DNA of 64,000 nt from Dysosmobacter welbionis (GCF_005121165.3 NZ_CP034413.3:1054001-1118000); one strand, 5' to 3'; counted from the first letter of the stretch, positions 25,036 through 34,188 are shown. Notes: generated from the letters alone by a model not told the origin. A program made the numbers and translations.

Positions 25036-25064
25036 AAAAACACCGCACTTTCGTGCGGTGTTTT
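25036..25064 (-). terminator. Terminator of the tRNA-Pro gene
   Basis: CACCGCAC and GTGCGGTG with loop TTTC, flanked by A and T runs, lie 29 bp after the tRNA 3' end. Outer arms GATGCA/TGCATC extend the structure. Confidence 0.85.
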
Positions 25065-25092
25065 CTGTGTTGCATCTTTCATCAACACATCT

Positions 25093-25168
25093 TGGTCCGA
25101 GTAGTGCGACTCGAACGCACGACATCCAGCTCCCAAAGCTGGCGCGCTACCAACTGCGCTATACCCGG
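25093..25168 (-). tRNA. tRNA-Pro (anticodon TGG)
   Basis: A full cloverleaf on the minus strand. The acceptor arms CCGGGTA and TACTCGG pair (one G-T), the D arm is GCGC..GCGC, and the anticodon stem CCAGC/GCTGG holds loop TTTGGGA with TGG. The T arm is GTGCG-TTCGAGT-CGCAC, and CCA is encoded. ICE genes lie directly downstream of its 3' end, the usual position of tRNA-targeted integration, but the second att copy is not in this window. Confidence 0.95.
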
Positions 25169-25348
25169 ATATTCGATTTTTCTGCATGATACCATGCGGA
25201 GAAGGAAAAAGCAAGTTTTTCGTGTCTGTGGGCAGTGCTGTGGTCAAGCCCGGTTTTGCGGGGGGATCTTCAGGCGGGGGATTTCCGCCGCAGGCTACTG
25301 TCCCAAGGACTTCCAGGCTTTCACTTTTTGGGGAATGGATAGGCTCTC

Positions 25349-25391
25349 TATCCTCCCAAATCACGCGTGCTGCCAACTACGCTACATTTGG
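25349..25391 (-). pseudogene. tRNA-Pro-like 5' half (relic)
   Basis: Aligned without gaps to the first 43 bases of the intact tRNA-Pro, 29 positions match, including TAGCG, AGTTGG and the whole TTTGGGAG anticodon loop. The 3' half and a pairing acceptor strand are missing. It may be a remnant of an earlier integration event. Confidence 0.55.
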
Positions 25392-25586
25392 TCATAGATA
25401 TTTCTCCCGCCCGGGGGCGTTCTTCCCCACATACGTGCGGCAATATACTCTGCGATCCGCCGCGTTGGCACTCTGGCACCATCTTTTACTGGATCGGGGA
25501 CAGCACGATGGGTTCATTTTATACCTCTCTATTTTACCTGTTTCTCCGCCAAAGTCAAGTCTATTCGCTTCCGGCCGGTATGTCGG

Positions 25587-25622
25587 AAAGGCCGTCCGGA
25601 GGCTATGGGGCCTCCGGACGGC
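25587..25622 (-). terminator. Terminator of the ctsR-mcsA-clpC operon
   Basis: GCCGTCCGGAGGC and GCCTCCGGACGGC form a perfect 13-bp stem with a 6-nt loop; only a short T run (CCTTTCC) follows. Confidence 0.7.
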
Positions 25623-25636
25623 TTGACCAGGTCTCT

Positions 25637-28099
25637 TCACTTGGAAACGCAGAGTCGATTGTTCTCCACGGTAAGCTTGGCGGTGTCACCGGCCTTGAGG
25701 GTGCCGTCCAGCATCTTCTCGGCCACGGCGTCTTCCACCTTGCTCTGGATGGCCCGGCGCAGGGGACGGGCCCCGTACTTGGGATCAAAGCCCTCCTTAG
25801 CCAGCTCTGCCACAGCCTCGTCGCTGGCATCCAGGTGGATGCCCATGGTCTCCATCCGGGCGGAGACGGTCTTCAGCATCCGCCGGGCCACTTCCCGGAT
25901 GTCCTCCTCCGTCAGGGGGCGGAATACGATGATATCGTCGATCCGGTTTAGGAACTCCGGGCGGAAGGTCTGACGCAGCTCCGCCATCACCTGCTCCCGG
26001 GCGGTCTCGAACTTCTTTTCAGCGTCAGGATCGGAGTCCCGCTCCTCGGCGGAAAAGCCCAGCTTGCTGCCCATGGCAGTGAGGCTGCGGGCACCGATGT
26101 TGCTGGTCATGACGATGACGGTGTTCTTGAAGTCCACCGTCCTGCCCTGAGAGTCGGTGATCCGGCCGTCATCCAGAAGCTGCAGCAGGATGTTCCACAC
26201 ATCCTCGTGGGCCTTTTCGATCTCGTCAAACAGTACCACGGAGTAGGGCTTGCGCCGCACCTTCTCCGTCAGCTGACCGCCCTCCTCGTGGCCCACATAG
26301 CCCGGCGGGGAGCCAATCAGACGGGACACTGTGTGCCGCTCCATATACTCAGACATATCGATCCGGATCATGGCGTTCTCATCGCCGAACATGGCCTCTG
26401 CCAGGGACTTGCACAGCTCCGTCTTTCCCACGCCGGTGGGGCCCAGGAACAGGAAGGAGCCGATGGGGCGCTTCGGATCCTTCAGACCCACACGGCCCCG
26501 ACGGATGGCCCGGGCCACGGCCTTTACGGCTTCGTCCTGACCCACTACCCGCTCGTGGAGGGTGTCCTCCATGTGCAGCAGGCGGGTGCCCTCATCCTCC
26601 GTCAGACGGGTGACGGGGATACCGGTCCAGCCGGCCACCACGGCGGCAATGTCGTCAGCGTTCACCGGGCGGTGCTGGGTGTTGTTCTTGCGGCGCTTCT
26701 CCCGCTCCATCTCCACCTGCTCCTGGTAGTCCTTCTCAATGTCCCGCAGCTTGGCGGCGGTCTCATAGTCCTGCTTCTCGATAGCAGCCTCCTTGTCCTT
26801 GGCCAGGGCGGCGATCTTCTCCTCCAGGCTCTTCAGCTCCGGGGAGATCTCCTCCGTCTCCATCCGCACCCGGCTGGCAGCCTCGTCCATCAGGTCGATG
26901 GCCTTGTCCGGCAGGAACCGGTCGTTGATATACCGGGCGGAGAGCTTCACGGCGGCCTCCAGGGCCTCGTCGGTGATCTGGAGGCTGTGGTGCTTCTCGT
27001 ACTTCTCCCGCAGGCCCTTCAGGATCTCCAGAGACGCCTCCTGGCTGGGCTCACCCACCTGCACCGGCTGGAACCGGCGCTCCAGGGCGGCGTCCTTCTC
27101 GATATACTTCCGGTACTCGTTCAGGGTGGTGGCGCCGATCACCTGGATCTCGCCCCGGCCTAGAGCCGGCTTGATGATGTTGGCGGCGTCCACGGCGCCC
27201 TCGGCGCTGCCGGCGCCCACGATGGTATGGAGCTCGTCGATGAAGAGGATCACATTGCCGGACTTCCTGACCTCCTCCAGCAGCTTCTTAATCCGCTCCT
27301 CAAACTCACCCCGGTACTTGGTGCCCGCCACCATGCCGCTGAGGTCCAGGGACAAAAGGCGCTTGTCCAGCATCTCGTCGGGTACGTCGCCCATAACGAT
27401 CTTCCGGGCCAGACCCTCAGCGATGGCGGTTTTGCCCACACCGGGCTCACCGATCAGGCAGGGGTTGTTCTTGGTGCGGCGGGAGAGAATCTGGATCACC
27501 CGCTGGATCTCCCCGTCCCGGCCGATGACCGGGTCCAGCTTGCCGGCCCGAGCGTCGGCGGTCAGGTCCCGGGTGAACTCCTTCAGGGTCTTGTTCTTGC
27601 CGTTATCCTCCTTTGCGGGGCTGGTGCCGGAGCGGCCGGGATCGGCGGCCTGACTCCGGGGCATCTCACCCAGCTTCTGCATCAGGGCTGTGTACAGGTG
27701 ACGGGCATCCACGCCAGCGGTGCGCAGGATACGGACGGCCATATTGTTGCCTTCCCGCAGGATGCCCGCCAGCAGGTGCTCCGTGCCCACGTAGTTGTAG
27801 CCGCCCCGCATGGAGTCCTCCATGGCCAGCTCCACCACCCGCTTGGCGCGGGGGGTGAGGCCCTGGGCGGGATTGCTGCCGGGCAGACCGGCACCCACGC
27901 TCTTCTTGATGATCTCCACGATCATGTCATCGGTGAGGCCCGCCTCCGTCAGAACGGTGTGGGCCACGCCCTCCTCTTCCCGGATCAGGCCCAGCAGCAG
28001 GTGCTCCGTGCCCACGTAGCCGTGGCCCAGCTCACCGGCTGCCTCCTGGGAAAGCCGCAGGGCCTCCTCCGCCCTGGGCGAAAATTTGTTCTCATTCAT
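25637..28099 (-). CDS. clpC: ATP-dependent Clp protease ATPase ClpC
   Basis: An 820-residue class I Hsp100 unfoldase that feeds substrates to ClpP. Two N-terminal Clp-N repeats (residues about 5-140, each with GYVGTEHLL or NYVGTEHLL) are followed by AAA+ domain 1 (GEPGVGKT), a UvrB/C-like coiled segment ([20 protein letters not shown]) and AAA+ domain 2 ([17 protein letters not shown]). The operon ctsR-mcsA-clpC is controlled by the CtsR boxes at 29213-29298. The usual fourth member, mcsB, is absent. Confidence 0.97.
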   Translation of the reverse strand: MNENKFSPRAEEALRLSQEAAGELGHGYVGTEHLLLGLIREEEGVAHTVLTEAGLTDDMIVEIIKKSVGAGLPGSNPAQGLTPRAKRVVELAMEDSMRGGYNYVGTEHLLAGILREGNNMAVRILRTAGVDARHLYTALMQKLGEMPRSQAADPGRSGTSPAKEDNGKNKTLKEFTRDLTADARAGKLDPVIGRDGEIQRVIQILSRRTKNNPCLIGEPGVGKTAIAEGLARKIVMGDVPDEMLDKRLLSLDLSGMVAGTKYRGEFEERIKKLLEEVRKSGNVILFIDELHTIVGAGSAEGAVDAANIIKPALGRGEIQVIGATTLNEYRKYIEKDAALERRFQPVQVGEPSQEASLEILKGLREKYEKHHSLQITDEALEAAVKLSARYINDRFLPDKAIDLMDEAASRVRMETEEISPELKSLEEKIAALAKDKEAAIEKQDYETAAKLRDIEKDYQEQVEMEREKRRKNNTQHRPVNADDIAAVVAGWTGIPVTRLTEDEGTRLLHMEDTLHERVVGQDEAVKAVARAIRRGRVGLKDPKRPIGSFLFLGPTGVGKTELCKSLAEAMFGDENAMIRIDMSEYMERHTVSRLIGSPPGYVGHEEGGQLTEKVRRKPYSVVLFDEIEKAHEDVWNILLQLLDDGRITDSQGRTVDFKNTVIVMTSNIGARSLTAMGSKLGFSAEERDSDPDAEKKFETAREQVMAELRQTFRPEFLNRIDDIIVFRPLTEEDIREVARRMLKTVSARMETMGIHLDASDEAVAELAKEGFDPKYGARPLRRAIQSKVEDAVAEKMLDGTLKAGDTAKLTVENNRLCVSK

Positions 28100-28134
28100 A
28101 GTGTCTTACCTTCCTTTCCATGGGAAAGTCCCGT

Positions 28135-28644
28135 TTACTTGTTTTCCTTCTGCTCCTTGTGAGCGGCCTCCAGAGACCTGATCTGGTCCCGCAGCTCCGC
28201 CGCCCGCTCAAAGTTCTCCTGGTGCACAGCCTTCTTCATCTCCAGCTTCAGCGCGTTCATCTGGCGCAGATAGGCAAAGCGGCTCTGGTCCTCCTGGCCT
28301 ACCAGGTCGTCCTTCTTTTCCTGCTTTGCCTCCTGCTGCTGGACAGGAGAGGCGCTCAGGGCCGGCATCTCGGCGAAGAAGTCGTCAAAGGGGTCCTCCA
28401 GCATCTTCATTCTCCGCCCCAGCAGGCTGGGCATGGGAGAGAAGAAATCGTCGAAGAAATCGTTTCCAAAGAGGCTGTTCCCGAAGAAGCTTTGCATCAT
28501 CCGCTGGCTCTGGGCACCCAGCCGCTGGGTATAGCCCAGCTTTTCCGCGCAGTCGCTGCACAGGTGCTTCTCTTCCACATGGCCGTTCACGTTGCTCCGA
28601 TACACAAAGGTAACTTCATTCTTACCACAATTTTCGCATTTCAT
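28135..28644 (-). CDS. mcsA: McsA-like zinc-finger / UVR-domain protein
   Basis: A 169-residue protein with two N-terminal CxxC pairs (CENCGKN, CSDCAEKLG) as in McsA and a C-terminal UVR motif (ALKLEMKKAVHQENFERAAELRDQI). In Bacillus, McsA activates the arginine kinase McsB and modulates CtsR. Here it lies directly between ctsR and clpC, with a 35-bp gap to clpC. Without McsB it must act on ClpC or CtsR directly. Confidence 0.9.
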   Translation of the reverse strand: MKCENCGKNEVTFVYRSNVNGHVEEKHLCSDCAEKLGYTQRLGAQSQRMMQSFFGNSLFGNDFFDDFFSPMPSLLGRRMKMLEDPFDDFFAEMPALSASPVQQQEAKQEKKDDLVGQEDQSRFAYLRQMNALKLEMKKAVHQENFERAAELRDQIRSLEAAHKEQKENK

Positions 28645-28717
28645 AAATCAATTCCTCCTATCATCTGGAAACTGTGCGTGCTTATTGAAACATTTTTCCC
28701 CGCTGCCCGGGTCCCGG

Positions 28718-29170
28718 CTACACCTGCAGGATCAGCACCTGCTTCATGATGTCCGCCCGGACGGTGTCCCGGCTCTCCCGCGGGACCGCGGCCAGGGCCT
28801 TGTCGCCGACGGCGGCCAGAATGCTCCGACCTGCGTTCTCCTCCAGGGCGCCGGCCTGGACCAGATTGTTCAGGATGGCCCGAGCGGAGGCCAGGTCCAC
28901 CTGGCTGCCCAGGGTGTTGATGACCTGCATCAGCAGCGTCTGGCGGTCTACCCGGACCCGGGTGATCCGGATGTAGCCATTGCCGCCCCGGCGGCTCTCC
29001 ACGATATAACCCCGCTCCGGGGAAAAGCGGGTGGACATCACGTAGTTGATCTGGCTGGGTACGCAATTGAAGCGCTGGGCCAGGTCATTGCGCTGGACCT
29101 CCAGCACACCACCGTCCGTCTCCTCCAAACTCTCCTGCAGGAAGCTGGCAATCAAATCGGAAATCCCCAC
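28718..29170 (-). CDS. ctsR: CtsR class III stress repressor
   Basis: A 150-residue repressor. The winged HTH shows LAQRFNCVPSQINYVMSTRFS and the glycine-rich wing YIVESRRGGNGYIRI, the CtsR heat-sensing loop. The GTG at 29168-29170 is chosen because GGGAGGA lies 7 nt upstream; a TTG seven codons earlier is less well placed. It binds the heptad repeats in its own promoter, giving autoregulation of the clpC operon. Confidence 0.95.
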   Translation of the reverse strand: MGISDLIASFLQESLEETDGGVLEVQRNDLAQRFNCVPSQINYVMSTRFSPERGYIVESRRGGNGYIRITRVRVDRQTLLMQVINTLGSQVDLASARAILNNLVQAGALEENAGRSILAAVGDKALAAVPRESRDTVRADIMKQVLILQV

Positions 29171-29212
29171 GGATGATTCCTCCCTTTCCAAAGAACGCCT
29201 TGTCTCTTTGAC

Positions 29213-29298
29213 TTTGACTTTCTTTAACCTTTTGTTCTGTGTTTAGTATAACACGCCCGAGCAAAATGTCAAGAGCTGAATTTTGACTTTCTTTGACC
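29213..29298 (-). promoter_or_regulatory. clpC operon promoter flanked by two CtsR operators
   Basis: On the minus strand GGTCAAAGAAAGTCAAA (29282-29298) matches the CtsR consensus exactly. A second box, GGTTAAAGAAAGTCAAA (29213-29229), has an extra GTCAAAG copy after it. Between them TTGACA (29267-29272), 16 bp and TATACT (29245-29250) form a sigma-A promoter. Repressor bound on both sides would occlude polymerase. Confidence 0.93.
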
Positions 29299-29402
29299 TA
29301 TTTGAAAACAATTTATGAACAGTTAGTCTTGACAAACGTCATTTTTGGACGCTTTCCCGTATTTTTTCGAAAATTTAACCATAGAATTTGAACGGCTGGT
29401 AC

Positions 29403-29430
29403 TTGCTTTTTTTAATTTGTATGCTACAAT
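29403..29430 (+). promoter_or_regulatory. Promoter of the ferredoxin gene
   Basis: TTGCTT, a 16-bp spacer and TACAAT (29425-29430) lie 30 bp upstream of the start codon. Confidence 0.65.
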
Positions 29431-29460
29431 AGGGGTACAATTCTGATGGAGGTGCTTCCC

Positions 29461-29634
29461 ATGGCTTACAAAATCACTTCTGCCTGCGTGAGCTGTGGCT
29501 CCTGCGCGGACGCTTGCCCCGCCGGTGCTATCAGCCAGGGTGATGACCAGTACGTCATCGATGCTGCCGCTTGCCTGGACTGCGGTTCCTGCAGCGACAC
29601 CTGCCCCAACGGCGCCATCGTCCCCGAGGAGTAA
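29461..29634 (+). CDS. 2[4Fe-4S] ferredoxin
   Basis: A 57-residue clostridial-type ferredoxin, one of the low-potential electron carriers of anaerobes. Two CxxCxxCxxxCP motifs are complete: CVSCGSCADACPAGAI and CLDCGSCSDTCPNGAI. The ATG at 29461 follows GGAGGTG. It stands alone between its own promoter and terminator, consistent with high expression. Confidence 0.97.
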   Translation: MAYKITSACVSCGSCADACPAGAISQGDDQYVIDAAACLDCGSCSDTCPNGAIVPEE

Positions 29635-29646
29635 TCGAGGATACAT

Positions 29647-29680
29647 AAAAGGTCCGCGAGCCAAAGCTCGCGGACCTTTT
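29647..29680 (+). terminator. Ferredoxin terminator
   Basis: AAAAGGTCCGCGAGC pairs with GCTCGCGGACCTTTT around CAAA; a further T follows. Confidence 0.92.
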
Positions 29681-29833
29681 TGTCGTTTCGGCAACTGTAA
29701 GAAATCTGTAAGAGATTTCTCCATAGAGTTGTAAGAAATTGGTGTTATCCTGCCGGTGTTCCCCGCTGGAGTGAAGAAAGAGGCCCTTTACTCCCGTAAT
29801 ATTGGGGACAGCCGATTTGAAAGGAGACACACG

Positions 29834-31102
29834 ATGAAACACGCTTGGAAGAAGCTGCTGGCAGCAGCGGTGCTGCCCTGTCTGCTGGCGGGATGCGGTG
29901 CCCTGGGAGGGCCGGAATCTGAGGTCCCCTCCATGGACCACTTGCTTGGCTTGACCCAGGAACAGCGGCTGGAGGACTACGACTACCTGGTCCAGACACT
30001 GGGGGACAGCTATCTCTGCATGGGTGTCCGAGACCGGGACAACCCGGAGGACCCGTCGGCGGCCATCTTCCAGGCATACCGGGAGATGATCCAGGAAAGC
30101 GACAGCGACGAGGTATTCTATTCCGCTGTTTACAGCACACTGTTCCGCCTGGGGACGTACGGCCACCTCTGGATCGTGGAGCCGGATATGTACCGCGCCT
30201 ACTGTGAGGCCTATGAGGACGGCGGCATCCAGGACCGGGAGCACTGGCGGGAGGTGCTGACGGACCCGGTGACCGTCCGGGGCTATGAAAGACTCCAGAC
30301 GCTGCTGGATGCCTACGGCGAAGAGGACGGCACGGTCAATTCAGCCGATTCGGAGGAGCCTGCCGCGAACCTCCACACCCTGCTCCTGCCCGGCGGAGAC
30401 GTGGGGTATGTGAAGATCGACAGCTTCCCGGCGGAATATGAGGACAGCTACGCCACAGACCGGGCGGCCCTGACGGACTTCTACCGCCAGGCGGCGGACT
30501 GCACGGATCTCATCATCGACCTGACGGACAACTCCGGCGGAAGCGAGGTCTACTGGCAGCAGCTGCTGGCGGCGCCCCTGACGGACCGTCCCCTCTCCTG
30601 CACCAACTATGCCCTGCTGGCGGAGAGCGGCAACAACCGCCCCTATATCCAGGAGGTGTTCTCCCCGGAGGAGCTGCACCCCATCGCGGACCTGCCGGAT
30701 CTGCCCAAGCTGGAGCGGGACGGAATCCAGGCCGCCACCCACTTTGTGGAGAGCACCCTCTCTGTGGAGCCAGCGGCAGAGCGGGCCCCCTTCCACGGCC
30801 GCATCTGGGTGCTGGTGGGGCCAGCGGTCTACTCCGCCAGCGAGTCCTTCGCCGTGTTCTGCCAGGAGACAGGCTTCGCCACCCTGGTGGGCAGTCCCAC
30901 CGGCGGCGACGGCATCGGGGCTCTGGATCCAGTCTTCCTGCAGCTGCCCAACAGCGGCATCCTGGTGCAGTTCACCATGATGTTCGGCCTGAACGGTGAC
31001 GGCTCCAGCAGTGAGGAAACGGGCACCACGCCGGACATTCTCTCCCCTGCCGGGGAACCGGCTCTGGTGACGGCCCTGCGGGCCATGGAGGGAGTCGCAT
31101 GA
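29834..31102 (+). CDS. S41-like peptidase family lipoprotein
   Basis: A 422-residue lipoprotein: the signal peptide ends in the lipobox LLAGC (Cys about residue 19). The C-terminal half resembles the tail-specific protease (S41) core, with VGYVKIDSFP, LIIDLTDNSGGS and VYSASESFAVFCQETG, where the Ser in SASE is the expected nucleophile. The lysine of the Ser-Lys dyad is not clear, so activity is uncertain. The ATG follows AAGGAG. Coupled by ATGA to the TraX-like gene. Confidence 0.75.
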   Translation: MKHAWKKLLAAAVLPCLLAGCGALGGPESEVPSMDHLLGLTQEQRLEDYDYLVQTLGDSYLCMGVRDRDNPEDPSAAIFQAYREMIQESDSDEVFYSAVYSTLFRLGTYGHLWIVEPDMYRAYCEAYEDGGIQDREHWREVLTDPVTVRGYERLQTLLDAYGEEDGTVNSADSEEPAANLHTLLLPGGDVGYVKIDSFPAEYEDSYATDRAALTDFYRQAADCTDLIIDLTDNSGGSEVYWQQLLAAPLTDRPLSCTNYALLAESGNNRPYIQEVFSPEELHPIADLPDLPKLERDGIQAATHFVESTLSVEPAAERAPFHGRIWVLVGPAVYSASESFAVFCQETGFATLVGSPTGGDGIGALDPVFLQLPNSGILVQFTMMFGLNGDGSSSEETGTTPDILSPAGEPALVTALRAMEGVA

Positions 31103-31953
31103 CCGACCACTGTCTGGAGGAAAGCCGCGGCCTTTCCGGAGGAACGCCACAGGGGCTGCCCGCCTGCCCTCCCCCGTCCGCTGAATGCCTGGAGCGGTCC
31201 CGGGGCGGGCTCTCCCTCAATCATCTGAAGGCCGTGGCGGTGGCGGCCATGGTGATCGACCATATCGCCTTCGCCTTTGTCCCCGACGGCACCCTGTTGG
31301 CGATTCTCCTGCATTCCATCGGAAAAATCACCGGCCCCACCATGTTCTTTGCCGCCGTGGAGGGCTGTCACCACACCAGAAACCTCAACCGGTATCTGCT
31401 CCGCCTGGCTGTTTTCGCGCTGGTCAGCTGGTTTCCCTTTCTGTACTTCCACTTCGGCGGCGATCTGGCCGCCATCCAGCTGATGCGCCCCAATGTCATC
31501 TATACCATTTTTCTGGGCGTTCTGGCGGTCCGCATCCGCAGGAGCCCGCGCCTCTGCTCTGCCTGGAAGGTCCTGCTGATTTTGCTCCTGTTCATCCTGT
31601 CTGTCCCGGCGGACTGGGGCTACACAGGCGTGGTGATTATCCTGGTGTTCGACTATTATTATGGCAGTTGGAAGCACCAGGCGTTTGCCTACTGCATGGT
31701 GGTCATGCTGGACATGGGGGTGCTCTCCCTGCTGATCCACCCGTTTTTCGGACTGTTTTACGACCATGTCTTCCAGATCGACTGGGAGCTCTACGCCTAC
31801 TCCGTCGAGTACGTGGGGGCGTTTCTGCCGCTGCTGCTCCTCTCCCGCTACACAGGCCGGCACGGAACCAGCGGCGGTTTTTCCAAGTGGTTCTTTTATA
31901 TGTTCTACCCCCTCCACCTGCTGGTCCTGGGCTGGCTCCGGGCCGTGCTGTAA
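31099..31953 (+). CDS. TraX-like polytopic membrane protein
   Basis: A 284-residue protein with about eight hydrophobic segments. The start of the membrane part, LNHLKAVAVAAMVIDHIAFAF, and RPNVIYTIFLGVLAV, DYYYGSWKHQAFA and FFYMFYPLHLLVLG match the TraX family, related to membrane acyltransferases (TraX acetylates F-pilin). The first 38 residues are unrelated and polar. Its chromosomal role is unknown; modification of surface polymers is possible. Confidence 0.8.
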   Translation: MTDHCLEESRGLSGGTPQGLPACPPPSAECLERSRGGLSLNHLKAVAVAAMVIDHIAFAFVPDGTLLAILLHSIGKITGPTMFFAAVEGCHHTRNLNRYLLRLAVFALVSWFPFLYFHFGGDLAAIQLMRPNVIYTIFLGVLAVRIRRSPRLCSAWKVLLILLLFILSVPADWGYTGVVIILVFDYYYGSWKHQAFAYCMVVMLDMGVLSLLIHPFFGLFYDHVFQIDWELYAYSVEYVGAFLPLLLLSRYTGRHGTSGGFSKWFFYMFYPLHLLVLGWLRAVL

Positions 31954-32239
31954 GTCTCGGCCCTCACGACCCGCAGGGGCCTGGACCGGCGGGCGATGAG
32001 AGCATCGGCCTGCTGCAGAAACTTCCATCACCCACCGGGCCAGCGGCAGCAAAAAGAGAAGGAGAGAACATGCAGTGGCCGCTCCGCGCCGTCCGCACGA
32101 TCCGCCACGGGGCAGCAACTACAGGAATCGCAAAAGGCCCAAAGGCCAGACCAAATCGGCGCTTGCACCGATCGTCGCGCGGAGGGCCACTGCACCGGAG
32201 CGCGCCCAAGCGGCCTTTTCTTTTGAACCGTGCCCCCCA
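31954..32239. other. Intergenic region with large inverted structure
   Basis: At 32072-32193 a 17-bp stem with one bulge (GCAGTGGCC-CTCCGCGC with GCGCGGAG-GGCCACTGC) encloses 87 nt that contain smaller hairpins such as GGCCCAAAGGCC. A basic 65-codon frame starting at 32071 behind GAAGGAGA overlaps it. I cannot decide between a structured RNA and a small gene. Confidence 0.45.
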
Positions 32240-32268
32240 TTGCAAGAATGATGATCTTCCATTATAAT
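32240..32268 (+). promoter_or_regulatory. Promoter of the trmN6-rsmI unit
   Basis: TTGCAA (32240-32245), a 17-bp spacer and TATAAT (32263-32268). The promoter lies inside a long hairpin whose arms are CCCCCCATTG (about 32233-32242) and CAATGGGGGG (32287-32296). Confidence 0.75.
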
Positions 32269-32302
32269 ATGAATATAGACATCATCCAATGGGGGGATCG
32301 AC

Positions 32303-33036
32303 TTGCAGCACTGGGAACTCCTCTGCCCCGGCGGACTCTCCTTCGTCTGCGATGACGGCCTGTTCCAGCCCAGTACCGACTCCTTTCTGCTGGGCAGCTT
32401 TCCCCGGCTGAAGCCGGGGCTTCGGGTGTGCGACCTGGGCAGCGGCACCGGACTGCTGGGCCTTCTGCTGTTCCAGCGCCAGCGGGCACTGTCCGTCACC
32501 GGTGTGGAGCTGCTGCTGGACGCCGTCCGCTTGGCGGAGCAGGCCGCCGCCCGGAACGGCCTGGCAGACCGCCTGATCTTCCGCCGGGGAGACCTACGAA
32601 AGATCCGCGGCCTGCTGCCCGCCGGTGGCTTTGACTTGGTGGTGTGCAACCCCCCTACTATCCCGCCGGGTCCGGCAGGCTGCCGGAGACTGAGGCCCTC
32701 CGGGCTGCCCGGTCCGAGACTGGCTGCACCCTGGAGGATATCTGCACCGCAGCAGCCTGGCTGCTGCGGTGGGGCGGGAGCTTCTGCCTGGTCCACAAGC
32801 CGGAGCGGCTGGCGGACCTGTGCTGCGCCCTCCGGGCCCGGGGACTGGAGCCCAAGCGGCTGCGCCTCGTCTGCCGCCGGGCGGGGGACGCCCCTTCCCT
32901 GCTGCTGTTGGAGGCCCGCCGGGGCGGACGGCCCGGGCTGGACATCGCCGCCCCCCTCTGCCTGGAGGACGGGACCGGCCGCCCCACGGCGGAGCTGGAC
33001 AACGCCTATTTCCGAACAAAGGAGACGAACGCATGA
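32303..33036 (+). CDS. tRNA1(Val) adenine-N6-methyltransferase-like, apparent 1-base frameshift
   Basis: A Rossmann methyltransferase resembling TrmN6/YfiC. CDLGSGTGLLGLLL binds SAM, VTGVELLLDAVRLAEQ is motif II, and VVCNPPYYPAGSG is the catalytic NPPY. That last motif is broken: the C run at 32650-32655 is one base short, so the reading frame splits at NPP/YYP. Restoring one C gives about 244 residues that end in an ATGA overlap with rsmI. The start is TTG at 32303. The trmN6-like gene next to rsmI is a common Firmicute arrangement. Confidence 0.8.
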
Positions 33037-33866
33037 GCGGTACGCTGTATCTGGTGGCCACGCCCATCGGCAACCTGGGGGACTTCTCTCCCCGGGCAGC
33101 GGAGACGCTGGGAGCCGTGGACTTCATCGCCGCGGAGGACACCCGGGTCTCTGTGAAGCTGTTGAATCACTTTCAGATCAAAAAGCCCCTGGTGAGCTAC
33201 CACGAACACAACCATGCCGCTGCGGGCCAGGCCATCCTGCAGCGGCTGCTGGCTGGGGAGTCCTGCGCTCTGGTGACGGACGCCGGTACACCGGCCATCT
33301 CCGATCCCGGAGAGGATCTGGTGCGGCTATGTGCCGAAAATGGGGTGGAGGTGCTCTCCATCCCCGGCTGCTGCGCGGCAGTGAATGCCCTGGCGGTCAG
33401 CGGCCTGCCCACGGGGCGGTTCACCTTTGAGGGCTTCATCACCGTCAACAAGAAAAGCCGCCGGGAACGGCTGGACTCTCTGAAAAACGAGGAGCGGACC
33501 ATGATCTTCCACGAGGCGCCCCACAAGCTGCGCGCCACGCTGGAGGACCTGCGGGAGACCTTCGGCCCGGACCGGCGGGTGGCCCTGTGCCGGGAGCTGA
33601 CGAAGCTCCACGAGGAGACTGTGCGCACCACCCTGGGAGAAGCGGCGGCCTATTACCAGGAAAACACCCCCAAGGGAGAATACGTGCTGGTGGTGGCGGG
33701 CAGCCCGCCCCGGGAGACCGCCGCCGTCACGCTGGAGGAGGGGACAGAGCAAGTCCTGCGGCTGGTGGCCCAGGGAATCCGGCTGAAAGATGCCGCCCGG
33801 GAGGTATCGGCCCACACGGGTCTTTCCAAAAACGAGCTGTACGCCGCGGCCCTGGAGCGGTCATGA
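33033..33866 (+). CDS. rsmI: 16S rRNA (cytidine(1402)-2'-O)-methyltransferase
   Basis: A 277-residue SAM-dependent methyltransferase of the tetrapyrrole-methylase fold. Signatures are LYLVATPIGNLGDFSPRA, AAEDTRVSVKLLNHF, SYHEHN, VTDAGTPAISDPGE and EYVLVVAG. It methylates the ribose of C1402 in the ribosomal P site with RsmH, whose gene is also in this window (63548). The start is in the ATGA overlap with the preceding gene. Confidence 0.95.
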   Translation: MSGTLYLVATPIGNLGDFSPRAAETLGAVDFIAAEDTRVSVKLLNHFQIKKPLVSYHEHNHAAAGQAILQRLLAGESCALVTDAGTPAISDPGEDLVRLCAENGVEVLSIPGCCAAVNALAVSGLPTGRFTFEGFITVNKKSRRERLDSLKNEERTMIFHEAPHKLRATLEDLRETFGPDRRVALCRELTKLHEETVRTTLGEAAAYYQENTPKGEYVLVVAGSPPRETAAVTLEEGTEQVLRLVAQGIRLKDAAREVSAHTGLSKNELYAAALERS

Positions 33867-33891
33867 CCCGCGCAGGACATGCAGCGCAGAA

Positions 33892-33930
33892 GACGCCCAT
33901 GCGGAGAACTCCGCATGGGCGTCATGTTTT
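33892..33930 (+). terminator. Terminator after rsmI
   Basis: A 15-bp perfect stem GACGCCCATGCGGAG/CTCCGCATGGGCGTC with a 2-nt loop, then ATGTTTT. Convergent with the AbrB-type gene, so it may serve both. Confidence 0.8.
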
Positions 33931-33945
33931 CAGCGCACAGGGCGC

Positions 33946-34188
33946 TCACAGCTCTTTCAATTCTTTCAGGCACTTGGGGCAGATATTCTTCCCCTTGAAT
34001 ACCGTGATGTCTTTGGTGGCGTCGCAGAAAACGCAGCTGGGCTTGTATTTTTTCAGAATGACGGACGAGCCTTCCACATAGATTTCCAATGCATCCTTCT
34101 CGCCGATATCCAGCGTCCGGCGCATCTCGATAGGGAGCACGATCCGTCCCAGTTCATCCACCTTTCTGACAATTCCCGTTGATTTCAC
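33946..34188 (-). CDS. AbrB/SpoVT-type transition regulator with zinc-ribbon-like tail
   Basis: An 80-residue DNA-binding protein. The N-terminal swapped-hairpin domain reads STGIVRKVDELGRIVLPIEMR, as in AbrB/Abh/SpoVT. The C-terminal half has two CxxC pairs (CVFC, CPKC) that could hold a metal, typical of the AbrB proteins of Clostridia. It probably regulates transition-phase or sporulation genes. Divergent from spmA. Confidence 0.85.
   Translation of the reverse strand: MKSTGIVRKVDELGRIVLPIEMRRTLDIGEKDALEIYVEGSSVILKKYKPSCVFCDATKDITVFKGKNICPKCLKELKEL

Larger units (their letters stand above)
25169..25636. other. Intergenic region between tRNA-Pro and clpC
   Basis: No convincing gene is seen in these 468 bp. 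It holds a tRNA-Pro-like remnant at 25349-25391 and the clpC terminator at 25587-25622. Confidence 0.6.

Noticed and set aside
25637-27858. Plus-strand frames inside clpC
   Set aside because: Shadows of the GC-rich clpC coding sequence.
32070-32267. Basic 65-codon frame behind GAAGGAGA
   Set aside because: The sequence folds strongly and the product is low-complexity Arg/Pro; I report it as possible structure instead of a gene.
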